Positions 46,494 through 58,184 are shown, counted from the first letter of the stretch. The stretch: 64,000 nucleotides of DNA from Malachius bipustulatus (GCA_910589415.1 OU342631.1:124001-188000); one strand, 5' to 3'. Notes: generated by a model not told the origin, from the letters alone. Numbers and translations: made by a program.

Positions 46494-46817
46494 TTACATA
46501 ATCACCAAGTGAATTTCTTCTTTTTTACCCCGCCTCCCCCATAGCTTTTTGCAGTCTCTATTAATGCTTTGCTCTAATGCCATGTCGAAAGCTACACAAT
46601 TGAATCTCTTTTCTGCAGTCTTTTTGGCTACGAAATTACCCTCATTTAAGAAATCATACATTTTCGAATTTTTGGTTTTTAATTTATTCATATCGGAGAG
46701 ATAAACAGGAACATACTTCGCATAATAATTATGATGACTAGCCGCTCTAAGGTGTAATAGGTGTAACCGCATGTCGTAGATAGGTATATTATCATACCTT
46801 GCTAAAAATAATACCAT
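46494..46817 (-). pseudogene. Unassigned frame, transposon-associated-like
   Basis: A 107-residue frame: YYAKYVPVYLSDMNKLKTKN, YDFLNEGNFVAKKTAEKRFN, VAFDMALEQSINRDCKK. The block 'EGNFVAKKT...FDMALEQSIN' resembles, from memory, a region common in large uncharacterised proteins carried by repeats in invertebrates; I cannot name a family. A second frame (46175-46429, with FMKDTFYADYGVLQYHVAL) may be its disrupted continuation. Likely repeat-derived debris. Confidence 0.4.
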
Positions 46818-46819
46818 AT

Positions 46820-48395
46820 ACCTTGCTTTTTATTATTGCCCTTAGGTACCTATATTAACCAATTTAAAATATGAATATTTTCAATGAATTTCAAGCATGT
46901 TAAAATATTTAATAAATTTACAAAGCCTTATTTAAACACTATTACATTAAATAACCGTCCCTAAATTATTTTTCTGAAGGTAGGTATTATACATAACAGC
47001 AACAATCTTATTCTCAGCCGTTCCTTGTTCAACAGCCGTCGCCGCGCTATAACTCGCACTCCGTCCGTCCTATGCTAAACATATCTGTGTTCAACTTCAG
47101 GGTTTTATATCAACGGCTCTAGAAAGTTTATTTTTGAAACGCGACTAGATGTTGTACGGAATAAAATGTTCACAAAGCTTCATTTTATCAGATGGTAACA
47201 AAAAAACTGAAATCGATATCGTGAAAAAAAAAATTAAATGTGTTCAAAGTCGGAACTTTGCAGAAATTGTGTGTTTAATGGGTCAAAAACACTGAATATT
47301 TTGAAAATTGAACAAACTTCTTGCATTTCAAATACGTCATTTCGTTCACTAATCATAACTATAAAGGAAAAACAAAACTAGAGTCCCCAATGTCAACCGG
47401 TGACGGAGAAAAAAAATACTTTGCGAAGCTTTTACTCGTGAAAAAAAATCCCAAATCTGAGATTCAAAGGGCTGTAACTTTTGTCAGCACCAAGGGAGCT
47501 TATCGTAAAACGAGATTCTAGTGCCCCAAAGATCCCTTAATATGATGGTACCGGCGGTCCCATATCTTTCTACTCCGAAAATTTTTTCTACCTTAAATAA
47601 GCGAGATAGCGGGCTCTTTCCGCTCCACTACTAGTTCATTCTTTGTAATTTCACAAAGCTCACAGACGTCCTTATTGTCACCTTGTCACATGGATCTTGA
47701 AGGTAGACAGACTCTTGTTTGCAATTTCTAATATCATCATCACTAACGAGGTTAAAAATTTTAAATTTTTTAGAAATTTAAAAACTAAATCTCAAAATTT
47801 TTAGTTTAAATCTCGAAATTTTGAGATTTAAAAGTAAAAATTTTGAGATTAAAACACAAAATTGTGAGATTAAACTCAAAATTTTGACTTTTGAAATATC
47901 GAAATATTAAAAAATATATTTTGCGGTGTGGCACTAATACGCCGTCGTAATTATTCAATGAGTAAATTTTCAGAAAAATCCAATGACTCGTTTCCCGTAA
48001 ACGTCTAAGGTACCATCGAACGTCTAAGGTTGGTACCATCGACTGTGAATCACCCTGAATATCTAGCTCTAATAATAAAAAAGTTTGCGCGTGTCCTAAT
48101 CCTAATTATTTGCAATGCAGTTGCGAGATTTTTCTGTTATTAATATGAAATCAGCAGAACCACTATAAATTATTCCTAAAATTTTACTCCTAAAAACAGA
48201 CGTATAATTAAACCTTCATGATTCTGCAGGAATATAATTTAAACAAATTTTTTGTTGAAATCGTACAATAAATAAAGCAGCTTTTACAGAGTGACTCAAA
48301 AATACTGACTCTCGGTTGCAAACAACATAATGAGATTCATAGATGTATGAGTAATAAGTAAGTCAAATTTCAGATTTTTTGAATACTTTTTGAAA
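46820..48395. other. Spacer with AT-rich tandem motif
   Basis: At 47755-47890 a degenerate ~20-bp tandem of AAATTTTGAGATTTAAA units occurs. No gene is supported elsewhere in this stretch. Confidence 0.4.
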
Positions 48396-48402
48396 AGAGA
48401 AA

Positions 48403-49145
48403 ATGCCAGGAACCTATTGTGCAGTGGTCGAGTGTAAAAACAATTATCTGTTTACAAAAATCACTAATCCTGAAATTGTTTATCACAAATTCCGAAAAGG
48501 TAATGATTTTGTAACCGTTACCATACGTAAGGAATGGATAAGACGTTGCAAACGGGGAGACGCTTGGAATCCGAATACTAGCCGTATATGCTCTGCTCAT
48601 TTTACTGAAAATGATTATGAACGTGATATGAGGAATGAACTTCTGGGTAATTAACTTTATTGGTATTTTCCAGAATAATTTTGCCTTAATAAATTTTTAA
48701 TTTAGGTTTGCCTTCAAGAAAACTTCTCAAGAAAAGTGCTGTGCCTACCTTAAACCTACCGAATAAGCCGAAACATGTAGCCATTTCTGCACGAGAAGAA
48801 AGGCATTTGAAGAAGAAAAAATCTGAAAAGGAAGCGCAAGTTAGAGAAGAAATAAATAAGTTTATTTGTGAGGAAACTGGAACATCGTCATCTCAGATTG
48901 ATAAGTCTGTTCCCACTGAGCCTAGGGATATTCAATCTGAAGGCGAGCTCCCGGAAAAGTCGCAACTGCCCGAAAATGAAGTTTGTGTGAAATGTGACAA
49001 ACTTCTCATAAGTAACTTGAAACTGCAGAAAGAACTGAAAATCGCAAAACGAAAATTATATCTACAACAGAAACAACTGCAGTATTATAGAATGAGGAAT
49101 AAGCCATCAAAGAAAACTTCCAGCGGAGGGCCTTTATTCGGCTAA
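48403..49145 (+). CDS. THAP-domain P-element transposase N-terminal part
   Basis: Two exons: 48403 to about 48646 and about 48706-49145. They encode a full C2CH THAP finger (MPGTYCAVVECKNNY, FRKGNDFV, WIRRCKRGDAWNPN, SRICSAHFTENDY), a basic linker (KLLKKSAVPTLNLPNKPKHV, the AVPT box typical of THAP), and a leucine-zipper-like coiled coil (LLISNLKLQKELKIAKRKLY). The frame ends at 49143-49145, but 500 bases downstream (49649-49875) a P-element transposase segment continues, so the gene is probably a P-like transposase interrupted by an insertion. The THAP finger is intact and could in principle be expressed alone. Confidence 0.7.
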
Positions 49146-49169
49146 GGGCGTAATCTTTCCTTCGGGCAG

Positions 49170-49648
49170 AGGTACGTACAACGTTTTACGCACAATTGCA
49201 TCAAAACAATAAAAATAATATTCCTAATATAAAATAATAATTTTTGACGTTCGTTTAAAATTAATTATTTGACAGCAGCGTTTGACGCTGGAAAATTAAT
49301 ATAATCAATAAATCAACTTTGTATTAATTTCACAATGAGACATTCTTCAGAAGCGACTTCTGGTTAATGGAATTACTTTCCAGAAAGTTTCCAACTGTGT
49401 TTTTAATATTACAAATAATTAATTATATTTATAATATAATCCCAAAGTATGTAGGTACCTATTAATACATAAAAGATAACAGTTCAAACAACAAAGCATA
49501 CATTATTTCATAATCGCCGGGCTTTTTTTCTACTTTACGGCCCGCCGGGCTTTTTCTCTACTTTACGGCCCGCTAGTCGTAAAATCATAGTTTCCGCCAT
49601 GGTAACTAAGACGTAAACAACCAATTTTGATTCAATTGTGCGTAAAAA
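49170..49648. mobile_element. Probable MITE splitting the P-like transposase
   Basis: TTTTACGCACAATTG near 49187 and its inverse CAATTGTGCGTAAAA near 49634 frame the insert. Inside, 49515-49573 holds two ~32-bp direct repeats of GGGCTTTTTCTCTACTTTAC with GCCCG borders. Confidence 0.5.
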
Positions 49649-49875
49649 AAGATACTAACTGACAATCAAATTGCTATACTTTCGAATGAGAAAAAAAGAG
49701 TAAATTGGACTACGGAAGAAATTGCAGTCGCTTTCACTCTTCGTTACCTTAGCAAGAAGTCTTATTTATTTCTAAGGAACAAACTTAACTTCCCTTTGCC
49801 TGGTTTGTCCACTTTAAGGAAATGGGCCTCAAAAATCAGTATAAAACAGGGTATTTTGGAAGACGTACTAAAATC
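49649..49875 (+). pseudogene. P-element transposase fragment
   Basis: The frame reads KILTDNQIAILSNEKKRVNW, TTEEIAVAFTLRYLSKKSYL, FLRNKLNFPLPGLSTLRKWA, matching the P-element/THAP9 transposase region after the coiled coil (aromatic-rich 'AFTL-RY-S-KSY-FLR' and 'LP-LSTLRKW'). It breaks off after DVLKS. Continuation of the 48403 gene. Confidence 0.7.
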
Positions 49876-49879
49876 GAAT

Positions 49880-50570
49880 ACCTACCTAAAATCGGTTACC
49901 TAGGAAACAAAATCAAAATAACACATATTTTAAGTGGAAATTAGTTTTTAGAAATAAATTTCAATTAAGTATTAATATCGCTAGCTTTGAATTGTTATTA
50001 CAGACTTTTACTTTACTGGCCTAGAAAGACTTCCCAAAGAATTTCCCAAAAATATGCAACAATTAGGTAGGTACTCTAAATACATACCTACATCTCTCGG
50101 GAAATAAATAAACTGTTGACTTCAGTTGCCTATAAAATTAAATTTCAGATAAAATGTAACGTGTTACCGTCTGCGATGCAAACAATAATAATCGAGGAAT
50201 TAGTCTCAGACCTTAGCCTTTATTTATATTGACTAAAAAGTAAAAAAAAGTCCAACAGATTCACAAAATGACTAATAAAATACACCGCAGCAATGCTTGA
50301 AATATGTAACCAGCACTTCCGTGACGTCACTCACCCCCACTCCGTTGGAGTTTTCCGTTGGAGTTTGCTAGTGATACGCCAACCGAGCATCGAAGTCTCG
50401 ACGATATGTCGATTCTTTTTAAATAAAGACACTCGAGTGCAAAAAACACTACTTTGGAGTATTTGTCGCTTATGTGATGAAATATTTAAACTCAGGGACG
50501 AAATAATGATGATTCATTACTTGTAACTACCCGTAAAACTACAGTTATTTTGAAATAGCGGACAAATAAA
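49880..50570. other. Spacer, no gene seen
   Basis: AT-rich; a direct repeat TCCGTTGGAGTTT occurs twice near 50340-50370. No supported gene. Confidence 0.3.
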
Positions 50571-50574
50571 TCAC

Positions 50575-51595
50575 AGTTAGATTTGTTAATATCCTGATAT
50601 TTGCTGATGATATAAAGATATTTAGTAGGATTAAAAGTTTTCGAGATCAAGTCTGTCTCCAAAAAGACTTAGATACTATTTTTAACTGGTCATGTGTAAA
50701 TAAGCTAAATCTAAATATCTCAAAATGTAAAGTACTATCCTTCAATAGAAGTAAGATTGATAGGTTGCCATTTGATTATACAGTTTCTGGTCGGATTCTA
50801 GAGAGTGTTGAGTCCATTAAAGATTTGGGTGTCATTTTCCAAAGTAATTTTGAATTTGACACTCATTTGAGAACTGTGTCTTCTAGGGCATATCGTTTAT
50901 TGGGTTTCCTAAAAAGATCTACGAAAGAATTCAAATCGGTTTCGGCTGTTGTCCACTTGTATAAGGCGATTTTGCGACCCATATTATTATATGGATCTAT
51001 TATCTGGTCACCTTCTAAAAAGGTTCTTATCAATGAACTTGAGTCGATTCAACACAAGTTTTTTCGTTATGTCGCTTTTAAAATGGGCAACAGTATGAAT
51101 TATGATGACCATGACTATTCGGTGTTGGCGGCGAAGTTGAAGATTGAGTCACTTAAATCTCTGCATATCTATCATGATATTTATTTTGTAAAAAAAGTAA
51201 TAATGCAAATTGTTAAATCTGACCCAGTTTTTGATTTATTTGTTGTAAGAAATTTGAATTACTCCTTAAGAGTTGTTAGAGAATTTAAGGAAGATTATAC
51301 TGCTAAGAACTATATCTACTATTCCTCTGTTCATCGCTTACGCAGAAAGTGGAACGAAATTGTTGTTCTAAATAATTTAGTTACAAGTAACTTATCTGTA
51401 TTTAAGAGACAATTAAAAGACGTTGTAAATAGATACTACTGAAGGCTCTGTTATTCTTAGTCACTTGAGCATGTTATTGTCGCTTTTTAGTGTTCAATGT
51501 TTGATTGGAAATTTATAGAAATTATATTATATTATGTACAGAAGGGTTTTGCCCGTTGATATTAAATAAAATAAAATAAAAAATAAATAAAACAG
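50575..51595 (+). mobile_element. 5'-truncated non-LTR retrotransposon (reverse transcriptase 3' half)
   Basis: Begins inside the RT catalytic motif (VNILIFADDIKIF) and continues with NKLNLNISKCKVLSFNRSK, SIKDLGVIFQSNFEFDTHL, ILRPILLYGSIIWSPS, YDDHDYSVLAAKLKIESLKS, and ends KRQLKDVVNRYY then TGA. The 225-residue frame 50765-51442 is intact. 3' end GGGTTTTGCCC plus an AAATAAA tail. The 5' truncation is typical of target-primed reverse transcription. Jockey/CR1-like group. Confidence 0.88.
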
Positions 51596-51599
51596 TTAG

Positions 51600-52085
51600 T
51601 TATAGGACGTTACCGTGACAACGCATCACAATCGTATAGTAGAAAATAGAAACTTTGACAGTAGAATAGAATAGACTAATCTACTAACCGCATATAACAG
51701 AAGTTTGGTTAGGTTTTTGTTATTTTTTATTTTATTTTATATTTATATCTCAGTAATCATCTCCATACTTTGTTTTAATTCGATGGTTTGTAATTGTTCA
51801 AATTAATTAAAAGCGCTCACGCAAAAGCGAAAAACTGCAATAGTTGAAAGTTATTGGGATTAAACTTCATGGAATGCGATTGTTTTCTCTTTAGATCTGT
51901 CTAGAATAATTATTATCAAGATTGCAAACCCAAAAGAGAAGCTTCTAAAACTCAGTGCTTGGATTTCTGTTGGTACCTGTTATTACAAGTTTCTTAGAAA
52001 AGGTACTCGCTTTTGTCCTTCCTTATATCCTAGCAGTTATTTTGTTCTCCCCTCGACCTCTTGCCTGCATAATAATAATACATTG
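51600..52085. other. Spacer before gene-fragment cluster
   Basis: AT-rich; no gene seen. Confidence 0.3.
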
Positions 52086-52091
52086 TTTCAG

Positions 52092-52330
52092 GTATCGGAC
52101 CACCAAGGACATATTAACTCTACCCTTCCGGGTGATACCGTTGGTCCGCGAAGTGGGCCGGATCAAAAGGTGGAGGTGAAGGTGGTGTTGAAGAGCAACT
52201 TCAAGCCATCGCTGCTGTGTCAGAAGATCGAGGTGAAGATACCGATCCCTCTGAACACAGCTGGCGGGCAATGTCTGTCTCAAGGGCAAAAGGCGAAATA
52301 TAAGGCATCGGAAAATGTGATTGTCTGGAA
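52092..52330 (+). pseudogene. Decayed exon of AP-2 complex mu subunit
   Basis: Reads [20 protein letters not shown] then, after a one-base deletion, [29 protein letters not shown] and [14 protein letters not shown]. This is the strongly conserved mu-homology segment of the clathrin adaptor AP-2 mu (normally [21 protein letters not shown]). Acceptor (TTTCAG) and donor (GTGAGT) are retained, so it arose by DNA duplication, not retrotransposition. Further indels lie in the LNT...KGKAK part. No neighbouring AP-2 exons are seen. Confidence 0.8.
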
Positions 52331-52934
52331 GTGAGTTTTATTATTGTTATACCAAATGCTTTCCCATTGTTCATAATAATGTCACTCACTGTACGTAAAT
52401 AGGAAAAGCAATTGACATATAAAGTGACACTGATTTGACATAAAAGGAAATTGATTGATAGATCAATGACTAGTTACTTGAAAATAAGAAAATCATTTGA
52501 CAGAAGAGAAAAACCAAAAGAGAAAGACCGTATCTCTCATTACTTGAACAGATCGTTCACCTAACAGATCAGTCTCTCTGAGTATGTGCTGCGATTAGTA
52601 TGGATGGATTAATTAAGGCAGGCCTTCGCAAGATCATTTGATCGGCATGCATGTTTGTTGAATTGATTTTGATGTTTTCTTGAAGCCTTCAGTCAATTCA
52701 TTATTAATGAATTTAAGTCGCTTAGTTTTGAAGTCACAGACTGATGTAGTTTGTGTTTGTGTTTGATGTAGTTTTTTAAATGTAGTCAATTAAATAACAA
52801 TCAATAATAATTGATTTCATATACTTTTTTTACACTCTATTGAGATTATGTTCGTACTGAGAGTTCCCGTACAATAATTTATATTGCTTTCTCATTTATT
52901 TGTTCACCACATAAGACACGTAGTCATGTTAATC

Positions 52935-52955
52935 GGGGGGGGGGGGGGGGGGGGG
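52935..52955. repeat. Poly(G) run of 21
   Basis: An uninterrupted G tract in AT-rich DNA between the AP-2 mu and DmX-like fragments. Confidence 0.95.
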
Positions 52956-53018
52956 TATATTAAACTATTGACATACCCCGAAGGAGGTGCGGTATAATTT
53001 GATTTATCATCTTTTCAG

Positions 53019-53363
53019 GCGTATCGTGGAGAACCCGTAACACGAACCCGGAGGAAAGGAGCCCTTGTGTGAGGCGGCAGAACCGGATCGGACGGTCTGG
53101 ACGCTCGCATCGAAACTTTACTGAGGAATTGGCACCGCAATCCGGATCTGTTGTTCAGCATACATCCGGTCGACGGGAGCCATTTAATCTGGTGAGAGAT
53201 CTCTCGTCTGTTTGATGTTCAATTCGCTGCTCCGATTCGATTTGATTGATTTTCGATTTTCTCTTCCAGGTTGGTCGAATAGCTGGACGAGTATCATCCG
53301 GGCTCCTTCAGACAGGCCCAGGTGTCGTTCTCGACTCGAATTTCTAATGCACATTTTCTTTAG
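53019..53363 (+). pseudogene. Decayed exons of a DmX-like (rabconnectin-3A) protein
   Basis: Two exons, 53019-53191 and 53270-53363, with intact splice sites. They read ARIETLLRNWHRNPDLLFSI, HPVDGSHLIW, then LVE-stop-LDEYHPGSFRQAQVSFSTRI. This resembles the WD-repeat region of DmX/DMXL2 (HPVDGS-L-W, DEYHPG-FRQ-QVSFS-RIP). Stop codons at VE*LDE and in the first part (VENP*) show that it is dead. Only a fragment of the ~3000-residue gene is present. Confidence 0.65.
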
Positions 53364-53439
53364 GTAAGGAAACTTTTGCTCTATCGACCCTCACTTAGTA
53401 TAATCTCCTTAGGATCTTCCTTAGAATCCTTGGATTTAT

Positions 53440-53640
53440 TGCCCTCAAAAGTGGGAAAAAATGTACTATGATGATCATGATTTATTATAAATAGAAATTG
53501 AGTCGGTCAAGTCCTTGCATCTCTATTTTATAAAAAAAGGTAAAGGTACATCTGGTACATTGTGAATTTACGTCCGATTTATTTGAGGCTAGAGAGATTC
53601 CATACAATTTGAGACTTGCTAGGGAACTTGTTGAAGTGCT
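53440..53640 (+). mobile_element. Small non-LTR retrotransposon remnant
   Basis: YYDDHDLL and IESVKSLHLYF match the RT C-terminal part seen at 50575-51442; broken by stops and frameshifts. Confidence 0.65.
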
Positions 53641-53644
53641 AGGG

Positions 53645-54715
53645 CACTACCAGTAGTCGCATGGTTTTATAATTATTATAATTAGTTTCGGGATGACGCT
53701 GATGCCGGATTTACTATCGTTCAGGTTGGATTTCTGGTTTTTTGATTCGTTCATGTGATTCGATCGTTCATTTGATTCGATTTATTTACTTATTTATTTA
53801 TTTCACCACCACATAACATACATAATATCGAAATATTCAAATTAATTACAGCAGGTTGTTATCAACTTCAATGACACCAATATAAATAACAAAAACTTTC
53901 CAGCAAGGAGGCACCATATGTGCCTGTGCGCTGGTGTGGCTTACATACTTAAAACTAAGAAAAAAACAACAATACCCAATTTTCGTTTCGTTCATTCAAG
54001 ATTCGTTCATTTGATTTGATCGTTCTTTTGATACGATTCGTTCAAATGAACGAATCAAATGATTCGATTCAAATATTTAATATTTGAATAATAATTTAGA
54101 GTGAATGTCACAGTTTCTTGTGCTCTCTGATTTTCTAACTATTTAGTGCTGTTATTGACCATAGAAATGGATAAAAATAGTATCAGGATGTAGTTGAAAG
54201 TTGGCCCATTGACTGCCTATAGTTTATAAATTGATTGAAGGTGTATATAGGAAGAAAATAGTCTTTCAATTGCCTGGTTGAGAAGTAAAGGCAGAGATAC
54301 TGTTGCTTTTTTATGTTGTAGTTATCTATCAGTAGTAATAAGTGCATTTGTGCGGTCTCCCTAAATCGACTATTAGGTCACGCAACAAAATTATTAAATT
54401 TCAAAGTATTTATTATAACAAAAAAAAAACAAATTGAACACGTGGTGAATAATAATAGAGAGTGGACGTGCGAAACGGCTGTTGGAACGTTGTTACCTTG
54501 ACCACGGTCTTGAGCAGAAGATACGATATTTCGTAGGTACCTGGATACCTACCTACTCACAGATGTTTTGAGCTTGATCGGGCCTTTGTCCCCTAGAGGG
54601 TACATTGTTGCCATTTGCCGTTCCGTACAGCATTAAAAGTAATTAATAAATGTTCCAATATATTTAAGGAGAGGAAAATATTGTAAACAAACAGTTGTCA
54701 CAAATAAATCAAACA
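53645..54715. other. Spacer with minus-strand retrotransposon 3' end
   Basis: At 53780-53935 an ATTT-repeat tail and a conserved 3' hairpin mark the end of a minus-strand non-LTR element. Around 53690-54065 there are many GATTCGTTC / GATTCGATTC imperfect repeats. No gene. Confidence 0.4.
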
Positions 54716-54719
54716 AATC

Positions 54720-55137
54720 ATGGCCTCGGACGTGAATGTTGTGAAAACAATTATTGTTCCAAGTCTTTTTGAGTGTTGTAAGGATAAACCAGAGGCGAGG
54801 ATCTGCCTGCGTGTGTGTTCTATGCGGATCACTTCTTCATATAAGTTGTGCAGAAAGAAAAAAATTTCAATCAATAGGAGGTATTTTTGGATTTTGTCAG
54901 TGTAATACAGAGATGATCTCAAAGTTGAGCTCATGTGGCACTGTTCCAACTAACGGTGGCAAACAGGTCATAAGTGAGCTGCTTAAAGTAAGTCTCAAAT
55001 TTAATGATGATCTAGAGAGTGCGACTGAGAGAAAAGAGTTCTACAAGGAAGCGTATAGTAAACTTATGAAGGAAAAAGCGAAAGATGAGGGTAACATTGC
55101 TAAGATGGTAGACGAACCAAAGTCAATTACGTTTTGA
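54720..55137 (+). mobile_element. ORF1-like PHD/zinc-finger fragment of a retrotransposon, frameshifted
   Basis: Starts MASDVNVVKTIIVPSLFECC; a one-base shift near 54815 leads to VCVLCGSLLHISCAERKKF and FGFCQCNTEMISKL, a Cys-x2-Cys ... His-x2-Cys pattern like the PHD finger in ORF1 of CR1/Jockey-type elements. It ends in a Lys/Glu-rich helical part (ERKEFYKEAYSKLMKEKAK). No RT follows. The 3' end of the element (CTTCTGTTGGGCAAATAAA, ATT repeats at 57205-57260) is separated from it by a pogo insertion. Confidence 0.55.
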
Positions 55138-55272
55138 CGTTTTTCACTAGTTGCATTTCAAGCTGCGGCGTCCTTTGTCGCCAAAACAAATCTGGTGACT
55201 TTTAGTGGTGTAAATGAATAATGTTCACAATCACATTAATAATTACTCTTATTAATCTTTGTCCTATGTGTA

Positions 55273-57204
55273 GGGTAAACGCGCCTAAGTTCGGCCACTT
55301 CCAGTGGTCGACCGTGGAAGAGAATAAATCACTTTAATAAAAAATCCAACCGAAATCCCTGGTTAATACTCTTTTTACAATAACCGGCAACATTCTGGTG
55401 ATATTTGAAAAGAGACGCCAATAAATGACGCAACATCGCAAATATTGGTGGTTGATGTTGGTGGCGAGTGTTTGTGACTAGCTGTAAGAGTAGGTAAATT
55501 TCCATTTTACCTACTGGTGGTTGCAACAAGTAATAGTTATTAACTTATTTTCAATAATGGATAACTTGCTTTCGGAAAGCGGGAATTACTTTTGTATTAA
55601 TTAGCTAAATTTCCATCACAAGATAATAGCAAAATCTAGATTCTGTCTAATTTATTTCCACATGGTCGATTACTGGACGCATTGTGGAAATAAACGAATT
55701 TGAACCAAATGACCAGAATGAATAAAGATTGAAGTCAAGTTTGCATTGATTCTATTGTAAGCAAACATTTTTCGAAGGATCCAGTAGTCGGCCGCTTAAA
55801 ATCGTGTGGTCGACTTTAGGATAAATATGCCAGAAGTCGGCCATGTTGTTTTATATCATATTTTGCGTGGATTAAGTATTACCAAACTACCTAAGCCCTT
55901 TTATGTTTAGGTAGGTACTAGGTACCCTACTAAATTCACCTCTAATATCTACCAATCTGCATAGAACCTCTTGGTCACTGAAAACATGTCTACTCCTAGA
56001 CGTCCAATTCACAAATATTCAGAAGATGTCCTTGCAAATGCCCTAAGTGCCGTAAAAGAAGGGATGGCTATACGGGAAGCAAGTAGGCGGTTTGCTGTCC
56101 CCAGGACAACCATCCAAGACAGGATCAACGGGCGAGTCAAGGAAGGTCCAAGATCTATGGGGCCGCCAACTGTGCTTTCCAAGCCTGAAGAGGAGGAACT
56201 AGTACGATGGCTCAAAGAATTAGCGATGGGAGGCCTCCATTCTAAGATGGGAGGCCAGGCGTCAAATGGTATTACAATTTTCTAAAACGCCATCGTGAAA
56301 TTGAGCCTCCGATAACCAGAAGGATTAACAAAATCCCGTGCCATAATCACAGATAAGAATATATCCGCAAATGGTTTAGGGATCTTCATAATTTTTTAGA
56401 AGAAACCAATCAACTTGATATTTTCAATGATCCTCGTCGTGTCCTAAATGGCGATGAAACGAGCTTTTCTTGTGCCCGAAGACGGGTAAAGTGTTAGCGC
56501 CAAAAGGATGGAAAAAAAAAAAACGTTTACGAGCTGAAGAAGGGAAATGGAAAGGAAACCATCACTGTTTTACTGGTGTTTTCCTTAGCAGGAGAGACAG
56601 TTCATTCAATGGTAGTTTTTCTCTACATCCGACCTCCTGGAAACGTCATTGCATCCATGCAAGATGATTGGTTCCTAGGGATTTTTTTTTAATTATTGTT
56701 GGACTAGTAAGAGTGATACCTATTTCTTTTTTATTATTGTTAAACTGTTAAGAGTGATATTTATTTTATTATACCTGACTATTGCTGATTTAGGTACTCT
56801 AGATTTTTAATTTTTAATAAAATACTAATTTTAACCATTGTCTTTGCTTATCAATTTATAGGGAAAAGAATATAGGGACCATTATATGCACCTATCTAGC
56901 TATAAGTACCTACCTAGATACCTTTTGATATCATCAATATTATTATGGTCGACTACTGACCAAAGACCGGCCGATAATAGGTTTTTGGTGGCCGACGACT
57001 GGCAATTTTGACTTTAATAAACTTTTTATTTTTTAATTATTTAAGCAGTAATACAATTGAAATTTGCACCAATGGGGTACAATTAATGACATCCAAATAA
57101 AAAGTTACCACAAAAGAATTTAACTGTATTTATTTGTCACATGCAATTCACATTAAATACTAAACGATGTCGTTCTAAGTGGCCGACTACCGGCGTGTTT
57201 ACCC
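55273..57204. mobile_element. Degenerate pogo-like DNA transposon
   Basis: 1932 bp flanked by TA (55271-55272, 57205-57206). Ends GGGTAAACGCGCC and the inverse of GGGTAAACACGCC. Subterminal repeats of GGCCGAC/GTCGGCC type occur on both sides. The interior carries a broken pogo/CENPB-like transposase. Confidence 0.9.
55986..56560 (+). pseudogene. Broken pogo-family transposase
   Basis: The intact N-terminal part starts MSTPRRPIHKYSEDVLANAL, with a psq-type HTH (AIREASRRFAVPRTTIQDRI) and EEEELVRWLKELA. After a deletion and frameshift near 56250 the DDE region can be followed in pieces: WYYNFLKRHREIEPPI, then LDIFNDPRRVLNGDETSFS, then CPKTGKVLAPKGWKKK in another frame. The catalytic 'N-DE' block is still visible, but the third acidic residue is not found. 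Not functional. Confidence 0.8.
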
Positions 57205-57227
57205 TACTTCTGTTGGGCAAATAAAGC

Positions 57228-57263
<36 letters not shown>

Positions 57264-57265
57264 AT
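57205..57265. mobile_element. 3' end of the interrupted retrotransposon
   Basis: CTTCTGTTGGGCAAATAAAG followed by (ATT)n to about 57262; typical of non-LTR 3' termini. It connects with the sequence before the pogo element. Confidence 0.55.
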
Positions 57266-58003
57266 TAAATTAGATTAGCACATAAAATGTGGGCCAAAAA
57301 ATCACCAATTTTATTTTCAGAAAATTGGCAAACTCATCTTTTTGAAGACTTAAGGGTTCATTTTGTAAGGGTCAATTCTTTCAGGGTCAAAATTTTCTTA
57401 GAAGGGGATGAATAAATAAACATAGAAACAAAATTTCAGTCTTGGGGTTCAGACTGAACAATTTTTTCTTCATTGTTAAATATCTCTCAACTTTTTCAAC
57501 TAAATTGCATTTTTTTTTGTGCTACAGATCGACTTTTCATGCATTCTATTATATGAGTGATAAATGAGAGAAAACAGGATAAGGGAGATTCTTTCTTTGC
57601 ACCAATACTATGGGAGACATAAGGGTGGTTAATACTAAATTTTCATTGATAACGATTAAAGTACCTTTTTTATATCTGTAAAATCATCTAGTTTTAGCAA
57701 ATACGGAAAAACAAAGATAGTAAAATGTTAACTTTGGCATTTTTTATCTCACCAAATTGAAGACCACAATTTTTTTAATTATTTTTCCCATACTCTACTG
57801 AGTGTGTCCCCTACAATGTACTGAAGAGTTTATCCGTCATTTTCTATAATGCACCCTCTATAATTTTAATGCAACTACTGGTTTAATAAATAAATAAATA
57901 AAATAAATAAATAAAAAAAAAATTGCAAAAACTCATTTTTAGATCTATGATCTAAAAATTTTTTCCCATTTTTGGGCCATACTTCCCATTTTTAAATCAC
58001 TTG
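57266..58003. other. Spacer, no gene seen
   Basis: AT-rich, with an AAATAAATAAATAAA run near 57890 probably marking another retrotransposon tail. Confidence 0.35.
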
Positions 58004-58005
58004 AC

Positions 58006-58184
58006 CACACTTTGAGGGGGAAAAAATCTCGATTAATTCGCACCCCGACCGATGAGCAAGTTTACACCCTCACCAATCAATTTTTCTAGCCATCCGGTTA
58101 TCAACTCGAAGACAAACGAAAGATCGTCCGTTAAGCAACTCCTCGAGAAGCTCATCTTGGAAGAGGATCAATTCGACGTCCGGG
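58006..58184 (+). pseudogene. Truncated duplicate of the Ephrin_rec_like gene exon
   Basis: About 179 bp identical to 58600-58778, including the acceptor (TTTTTCTAG) and the frame [20 protein letters not shown]. It stops at GACGTCCGGG, where the LTR-like sequence begins. Confidence 0.8.
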
